Source: Oryza sativa Japonica Group (lineage: Eukaryota > Streptophyta > Magnoliopsida > Poales > Poaceae). From it: a stretch of DNA of 64,000 bases. The stretch covers positions 28,780,501 to 28,844,500 of the forward strand of contig NC_089039.1 in the NCBI RefSeq assembly GCF_034140825.1, given 5' to 3'. The translations under genes and the position numbers were made by a program. Below, in pieces: positions 57,545-64,000 of this stretch; the stretch's first letter is position 1; every line of letters starts with the position of its first letter. The notes beneath the pieces are model-generated. The model saw nothing but the letters and a program-made list of their open reading frames with translations. It had not been told where the DNA came from and did not search any database.

Positions 57545-58024
57545 ACCGGTCGGCGTCGGCGTCAGTGTCACCGGCCGATCAAGCAGAGGAGTGAATTGAA
57601 GTACCGCGCAGTAAAATTGCTCGCGTAAAGCGTAAGGATGCTTGGAGTTCGTCGCGTGTCCATGGATGCGCGTGACAGCGTGAGTGCGTGCGTGCTGGTG
57701 CGTTTGTTCATAGTTTGTTCGTTTCGGTTTCATCCCTTCTTTTTCAATTTTGATCGAAATCAGTGGTGACTCGTAGTACGTACTACGAGCGGATCTGTGG
57801 TCTGTGGTGGCGTTCTGAATTCAAAGCAGAGTCGCGTATGATTAAGAAGAAAATTACTGTATGGCGCCTACATCCCGAAAGTCATTTCACACTCGGATTT
57901 GTTTTCTTAAAGTGGCTATTTAACTTTCGATAGGAAATCGAGAGAATAACTTCTAAACATACACCAACTAATTAACTATAGTGTTTTTTTCATTCTGAGT
58001 GTACTGAAGTAGTACGTAATTGTA

Positions 58025-58162
58025 TTCCTCCGCTCTAAAATATAAGAGATTTTGAATGGATTAGACACTTTATAAGACTATGAATATAAACACATACTAT
58101 GAATTTGGACACTCAATGTGTTCCATTTATCCAAAATCCCTTTAAATTTGAGACGAAGGGAG
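58025..58162. mobile_element. Stowaway-type MITE (138 bp)
   Basis: TA at 58023-58024 and 58163-58164. The termini are TTCCTCCGCTCTAAAATA and the inverted TTGAGACGAAGGGAG. Non-coding. Confidence 0.8.
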
Positions 58163-58309
58163 TATGTAAGAACTCAAAACGTACAAACCATCATCTCCTT
58201 ACCTGCATGAATCTTGGAACAAATCCAATGGTTGAAAGATAAAAAATTTTGCCCTCAAAAGTCTAATAGTAGTAGTGGTGGTGGTGGTAACAACAAAACA
58301 ACAAAGCTA

Positions 58310-58658
58310 TAGTGGTAGATGTCCACTCGCTTAATACATATCATTTAAATGGTTATGAAAAAATAAAAATAATTGACAAGATAGATTAATATGTAATATA
58401 TCACTCCACAAACATGCAAGTTAAAATTCAACTTCTATAAAATTGTAACAAACATAACAAACAAAACTCAAATTACTGTACGTATATTTACAGTTAAATT
58501 TGATATTTTTGTAACAATTTATAGAAGCTGAATTTGAAATTACATGTGTTGTGGAGTGATATATTTCATATTAATCTATCTTGTCAATTTTTTTGATTTT
58601 TTATTGTAATCATTTAGTTGACATGCAATAAACAGATGGACGTCCACTCGAGCTATTA
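58310..58658. repeat. Foldback (long inverted repeat) element
   Basis: Arms of about 145 bp (58310-58455 and 58512-58658) match in inverted orientation. Shared words include AATTGACAAGATAGATTAAT, ATATATCACTCCACAA, CTTCTATAAA and GTCCACTCG near both tips. The central spacer is about 55 bp. Non-coding, MITE-like. Confidence 0.75.
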
Positions 58659-58911
58659 GAATCCATCTTCATAGTTCCTATTCAGTAGAACATAACAACA
58701 AATATGCATCTTTTCATATGTAGCGGTTCAATTAAAGACTATTCTTGTATTTATTTTATTCTCTTGATATTCTATTTCATACTTGCATTTCTTTTGTCAA
58801 TTATATATATTTTTCTGTTCCTCTAGTTTTTCAGTTCAGCATTTCCAAGGAGTCCTAAGTTGGATGAAGAAAACTTTCCACTTGATAACATTTTTGTCTA
58901 CGATTGCTTAT

Positions 58912-59240
58912 GGGTGTGTTTAGTTCTTTGGGTGTAAAATTTTTGAAGTATACGGACGCACATTTAAAGTATTAAACGTAGACTGATAACAAGACAAATT
59001 ACAGATTCCGTTTATAAACCGCGAGACAAATTTATTAAGCCTAATTAATCAGTCATTACCAAATGTTTACTGTAGCATCACATTGTCAAATCATGGCGTA
59101 ATTAGGCTCAAAAGATTCGTCTAGTAATTTACATGCAAACCGTGCAATTTGTTTTTTTTCCACATTTAATGCTCATGCATGTGTCCAAACATTTGATGTG
59201 ACGTTTTTGGCCAAAATTTTTTGGAATCTTAACGAAGGCC
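58912..59240. mobile_element. MITE, copy 3 of the TTTACTGTAGCATCA family
   Basis: The left end is GGGTGTGTTTAGTTC. The interior has GCGAGACAAATTTATTAAGC, TTTACTGTAGCATCACATTG and GATTCGTCTAG, and the right end is near ACGAAGGCC. It is in the same orientation as the copies at 50832 and 56289. Confidence 0.7.
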
Positions 59241-59480
59241 TATATGTCCAAATATATTATGTTATAAGTCTTCAAATCTATTCGTGTAAACAAACTTTTA
59301 AAATCTTGAAACGATTTTATATGGAGACAAACTCTACAGGAAAGTTATAGAGCTGGACTATTACATTACAATTTTATCGTTGATTTTTTTCTTGCCAAAT
59401 AAATATTTACAAGTTTCGCACGGAAGGAGGTGTCGCGTAACTAGTGAAACGTGTCAGATTCCCAGCGTAAAATTGGGCCC

Positions 59481-59481
<1 letters not shown>

Positions 59482-59512
<31 letters not shown>

Positions 59513-59514
59513 AA
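59482..59514. repeat. (GAAA)n microsatellite
   Basis: About eight uninterrupted GAAA units in the upstream region of the IF-2 gene. Confidence 0.9.
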
Positions 59515-59781
59515 ACTGAGCGGTGCTTAAAATTGTGTTCCAAAATGAGTGTGCGGCCCTAGCCGAGGATCTTATCTCCTCTACTACTCCCCCCTCGGCT
59601 CGGCGTCGGCTCCCGTCTCGCCTCCTCGCGAGCTCGCCCGCCGCCTGCGCCAATCTCTCTCCACCCCGCGACCAGGGGGCGCCGCCGCGCCGTCGTTCGC
59701 CTCCCGCCGCCCCCGCATCGCCATCCCCGGTGAGCATCCACCCTGTATCCGTTGCCACGGGGGGCGTCCTCTCCTCTCTCG

Positions 59782-62700
59782 ATGGGGTTCCCTGCTTCTG
59801 TTGCCAACCTGGGGACCAACGGGAGGCCCGCGGCGAGCTCATCGCATTTGGCTTCGAGGATCAGGTTTGCTGGTCTGGGCAGTATCCGGCGGTGGCAGTA
59901 TGCGCCTGGGAGGCTGTGTAGATGCATGGTTGTGACCAATTTGATCGATGAAGAGAAGGGGGTTCAGTTCTCGTCGAGAGGGAGTGTGAGTGTGAAGCCT
60001 AGTGATGATAGCGATCTTCTTTTGAAGCCACCGCAGAAGCCAATCCGGGCGAATGGGCCACCGGAGAGCGTAAATGCGGCATCACCATCTCCGTCGAGGC
60101 CGACGTTGGAGGATAGGGATAAGGTTAGGGAGTCATTGGATGAGGTGTTGGAGAAGGCTGAGAAGCTCAAGGCATCAACCTCTGGAAATGGAATTGGAAA
60201 TGGTGACTTGAGGCAGAATGGCGCGTCGAAGCCTGATAGTTCGGCAACGCCAGCAGCGGAGGGTGCGAATTCGAGGAAGACAAAAACACTTAAGAGCGTA
60301 TGGCGAAAGGGAAACCCTGTGTCAACTGTACATAAGGTGGTCAGAGATCATCCACGCTCTGAAAGTAGGAATCAGTCTAGTTCTACAGCAAAACCTTCTA
60401 TGCCAGCTCCAACAAAACCAGTACCTCCTCTACTAACAAAACCTTCAGTAGTAGCACCACCACCTCGTCGGCCTGTCAAGGCTGATACATCAAAGGAGAA
60501 AAAGGGACCCATCCTGATTGATAAATTTGCTTCCAATAAACCAATAGTGGATCCAGTTGTAGCTGCAGCACTGATAGAACCTGTAAAGCCAGTACGAGGC
60601 CCACCAGCAAAAGTCAAGGATGATCGTCGTAAAAAAACAAGCACACCAGCTGGTCCTCGCCGACGAATGCCAAAAAATGATGGTTTAGTTGATGAGGATA
60701 CTGCAGTGCGCAAGGGGAGGAGATGGAGCAAGGCAAAACGCAGAGCTGCAAGACTTCAGCTTGAGGCTTCACAAGTTGAAGAGCCAGTTAGAGTCGAGAT
60801 CCTTGAAGTTGGTGAAGAAGGAATGGTAATTGAGGAATTGGCATATCAATTGGCAATTGACGAATCAGAAATTCTGCGATTTTTATCTGTGAGAGGAGCT
60901 ATGCTTGACAATGTTCAGACACTTGATAAAGATCTGGTTAAGATGGTTTGTATGGAATATGATGTAGAAGTACTGGAAAGTGGTCCAGTGAAAGTGGAAG
61001 AGATGGCAAAGAAGAAGGAATTTCTTGACGAGGAAGATTTGGACAAGTTGGAAGACAGACCCCCTATTGTAACTATCATGGGCCATGTCGATCATGGAAA
61101 GGTACTAAGCCAGTATCAATTTTTCAGTTTGTTAACTGTTCTGAAGCACTGTTTGTATGACACTGTTATTTCTGTTTGCAGACTACCCTGTTGGATTATA
61201 TACGCAAGAGCAAGGTAGACACTCCTTGGCATGTTCCTCCTGTTGGTGATTTTGGGATTTTAGATGATACTCCCTTCATTCTTTTTTAGATGGCATTTTA
61301 GTATGTTGGTTTTGTTCTCAAATAGAAACATCTTGGATTTTCTGGGTAAAATTAAAGCTAGTGGAATGTGCATTTGTTTTTTTACCATGATGCACATTCT
61401 AGGATGAGTTGATAGTACATAGTTTCTCTTCAAAGTGTTCAATCACATTCACAGTTCCACGTGGCACCCTGCCTCTTGATTCGAAGAACTTTCACCGTGC
61501 CTTGCCTGACCAGTGTTGGTATTGGAACGAATGAAGGCTTTAGATTAATGAGTAGATGACGGGCTAATTAGTCCATTTCCTGGCATTGAACAGTTGCATT
61601 GTTCTCTGCAACATTGGCTAAAACATCATGTTTTGGTGAACAAAGGGAGTGGAATAATTACTAATGTTAAAACATGGAAACACCTATTTCCTATAAACCT
61701 GTAGATCTAAATAAAGTTAGTTACAGGTGGTGGCATCTGAGGCTGGCGGAATAACACAAGGGATTGGTGCCTATCAGGTTATTGTACAGGTTGATGGAAA
61801 CCCTCATGCTTGTGTTTTTCTTGATACTCCAGGGCACGAGGTATAGCAAAAGTATATGTATATTTTACCATATGTTCTCTCTTTCTGGTTGTATTAACGT
61901 GGGGCATTACAACTCCTAATTCTTCAACAACAATAGGCATTTGGTGCAATGAGAGCTCGGGGTGCTAGGGTAACTGATATCTGTATCATTGTTGTCTCTG
62001 CGGATGATGGTGTTCGTCCACAAACAAATGAGGCAATTGCACATGCAAAGGCAGCTGGAGTCCCTATTGTGATAGCCATAAACAAGGTCTATTTCCTAGT
62101 CATTTCATCATCGATTACAGTTGTTAAAAGGAAAATTCTCTTGTCATGTTTCAGTAACCTCCTAATTAAGCAGATAGACAAGGAAGGAGCTAATGCTGAA
62201 CGGGTCATGCAAGAGCTTTCCCAAATTGGACTTATGCCAGAGGCGTGGGGTGGTGATATCCCAATGATTCAGGTTGTTGATTCTCACAATCTGGACGAGA
62301 AATTTCCTTGCTATATACTACATCAACTTGTATCTTTTTTCCCATGAACTTGTTACCTATTTGATCTGATTTAGTTGTTATGTCTGTCAGATAAGTGCTC
62401 TTAATGGAGAGGGTGTAGATGAACTATTGGAGACTATCATTCTTGTTGCTGAGGTTTGCTTCAGATTTGTTCCTTCTTTTTCTTCTAATCTATTGAGTTT
62501 ATTTTTTCACATGCTTTTGTTGTGGATTTGAAGCTGCAAGAATTAAAGGCCAATCCTCATAGAAATGCAAAGGGTACAGTTATTGAAGCATGCCTTGACA
62601 AAGCTAAAGGATCTCTTGCCACCCTAGTTGTACAGAATGGAACCCTAAACAAGGGTGATATTGTTGTGTGTGGTGAGGCTTTTGGAAAGGTTGGTTTGCT

Positions 62701-62885
62701 CAATTCCTACTTGTTATGATTTGATCCAGAATATGTAATATATCTTGCATGAAAAAAAGAAGCACAAACTAACAAACATGGGTCATTTGGAGTATAACAT
62801 AGCATTGTTATCATTTCAGATCCGTGCAATGTATGATGATGGTGGAAAGCTTATCGATAAGGCTGGGCCATCCAATGCCGTGCAG
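59782..62885 (+). CDS. Translation initiation factor IF-2, plastid type (FUG1-like), 3' part beyond the window
   Basis: Eight exons visible: 59782-61101, 61182-61214, 61727-61840, 61937-62086, 62174-62272, 62391-62453, 62534-62689 and 62820-62885. All have GT/AG borders and phase 0, giving 667 residues so far. IF-2 is the GTPase that brings initiator fMet-tRNA to the bacterial-type ribosome. The start [10 protein letters not shown] opens a transit-like region (about 50 residues). A long Lys/Pro/Ser-rich linker with EKAEKLK follows, then the IF2 N-domain ([15 protein letters not shown]) and the G domain: [34 protein letters not shown] and ISALNG (bars mark introns). The beginning of domain II follows ([20 protein letters not shown]). 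The FUG1-like N-terminus suggests the chloroplast rather than the mitochondrial factor. The next exon is not in the window. Confidence 0.93.
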
Positions 62886-64000
62886 GTTTTCCCTTTCCTT
62901 TATTTTCCTCGTTCCTTTTACCATGATCCTTCCTAACATTTCCTAATATACCATATTTCGGATGAAAAAGTTACTGAAATTACAGTTGGTTCTCCTCATG
63001 AGATGGCCCCTCTGGCCATGACGACTCTAAACAAAATACTCATCACAAGTCTGATGCAATTTTGACATAAAGAGAAAGCATCTGAAACTATAAATGTTTA
63101 TGTGCATTAGAACTGTTAGTTACATGACATTGATGAATATGGATAAATAGAGGTCGCTGTTGACTAGCTAGCAAATATAAACCTGCTCAAGTCCTAAATG
63201 GCATCCTTATATGTGAGCTCTTTTACATGATGTAAAAATGCACCCTTTTATCAGAAGCTGAAAATTCTAAAATTTGAATTTTGTAGACAGGAGAAGACAA
63301 GAAAAAACACAAGTGGGTTTTCTTTAATCACCCTGGTATTCCTGAGCTTGATTGTTGCTATCAACTTCTCTTGCTTTCTTCCAGGGACTATATTATGATG
63401 AGTAATTACACCTCAGCCCATTATTGGAGACCTTTGTGGCCCATGTTATTCAGTATGGTGGGATTAGTCTCCAATGGAGAATTTAGTTTGTGGTCAGCAT
63501 ATAAGCTCACATGTTCTAACCACAAAACCTCCAGGTTTACACATTTAATTTGGCAAGAATGTGTAAGTACAGTGCTATCTGCCATGTGGGACCACACTTG
63601 TAGAAGGGCCAAGGTGTGTTGACTGGAGGAAATGCACGGGGCACATGGCCAGAAGGCACATGAGGCTTACAGATAAGCTATTTTAGTAAAATTTAGTAAA
63701 ATAGGTTTAGAGATAATAATAATAATAATAAATACCTGTCAATCACAACTACTGTCTCTATTCTTCTAGCTATTCACCGAGTGAAGCACGTGACATATAT
63801 GTGCATGGACCTGTCCCTACAGAAGGGTTAGGCTAATGTAGATTCTGGAAGCTGGAGTGTGAGTGCCTATGAGCCTATGGAGGCATACAGCATTGCACCA
63901 AGAGTGATTCTGGTCATTTGCCATGTAGGACATTGTGCTGCCGGGAGCATCACAAGTTCATGTGTTCCTCTAGATTAATTCTTTTTTCATGAAGCAAGGA
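62886..64000 (+). other. IF-2 intron running off the window edge
   Basis: After the donor at 62886 I find no acceptor followed by the expected domain II/III coding sequence, so this intron exceeds 1.1 kb and continues past the window. It contains a short (AAT)n run near 63714-63731 and no recognisable gene. Confidence 0.6.

Larger units (their letters stand above)
57545..59781. other. Repeat-rich spacer before the IF-2 gene
   Basis: Holds a Stowaway MITE (58025-58162), a foldback element (58310-58658), a MITE (58912-59240), a GGT-type microsatellite near 58273-58288 and a (GAAA)n microsatellite (59482-59514). The GC-rich stretch 59590-59780 is probably the 5' leader of the IF-2 gene. CCCCG|GTGAGC at about 59730 could be a 5' UTR splice donor. 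Confidence 0.55.

Noticed and set aside
62886-64000. Search for the next IF-2 exon or the frame at 63371-63622 as coding
   Set aside because: No sequence matching the expected domain II/III continuation was found. The frame at 63371 has no resemblance to IF-2.

Overview
The window is plant nuclear DNA and almost certainly rice (Oryza sativa or a close relative). Intron-containing plant genes are separated by AT-rich DNA full of grass MITEs (Stowaway, Tourist-like), a Pack-MULE, LINE remnants and a young Copia element. From memory, the gene order (two class II phospholipase A1 genes, histone H2B, mitochondrial malate dehydrogenase, Ran GTPase, a 3-ketoacyl-CoA synthase, an ECB2-like PPR protein, the DELLA-less GRAS gene SLRL2, CHLOROPLAST VESICULATION, plastid IF-2) fits the distal long arm of rice chromosome 5. 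No search was run. Exon borders were placed by eye from GT/AG sites, reading frame and family conservation.

Layout. 1-2.3 kb: no convincing gene. 2.4-8.2 kb: two PLA1-II genes tail to tail, one with a 74 bp intron and the other with a 2.8 kb intron at the same codon. 8.2-10.5 kb: two Stowaway MITEs, then a LINE tail. 10.5-15.3 kb: a Copia retrotransposon. 16.6-17.4 kb: an intronless H2B gene with a doubled histone promoter module. 18.1-21.3 kb: a MITE cluster and a 5'-truncated LINE. 22.8-31.9 kb: malate dehydrogenase, Ran and a KCS, all on the minus strand. 34.6-37.0 kb: a seven-exon gene for an unrecognised, probably plastid-targeted protein (minus). 37.9-40.5 kb: an intronless PPR-DYW gene (plus). 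41-45 kb: AT-rich DNA with a strong hairpin and a tandem array of about 240 bp units. 45.2-46.7 kb: SLRL2. 46.7-49.6 kb: three tandem copies of the SLRL2 3' flank. 52.3 kb: CHLOROPLAST VESICULATION. 54.2-55.8 kb: a Pack-MULE carrying part of an amino-acid transporter gene. 57.1 kb: a small plant-specific gene. 59.8 kb to the edge: plastid IF-2, cut off inside an intron.

The genes do not form a pathway or operon. Several act in organelles (MDH, the unknown protein, PPR, CV, IF-2) or in lipid metabolism (PLA1, KCS), but this looks like ordinary plant gene order. No new multi-gene system was found. The most unusual structures are the arrays on both sides of SLRL2, the near-perfect hairpin at 42.2 kb, the Pack-MULE capture, and the intron-size contrast between the two PLA1 genes.
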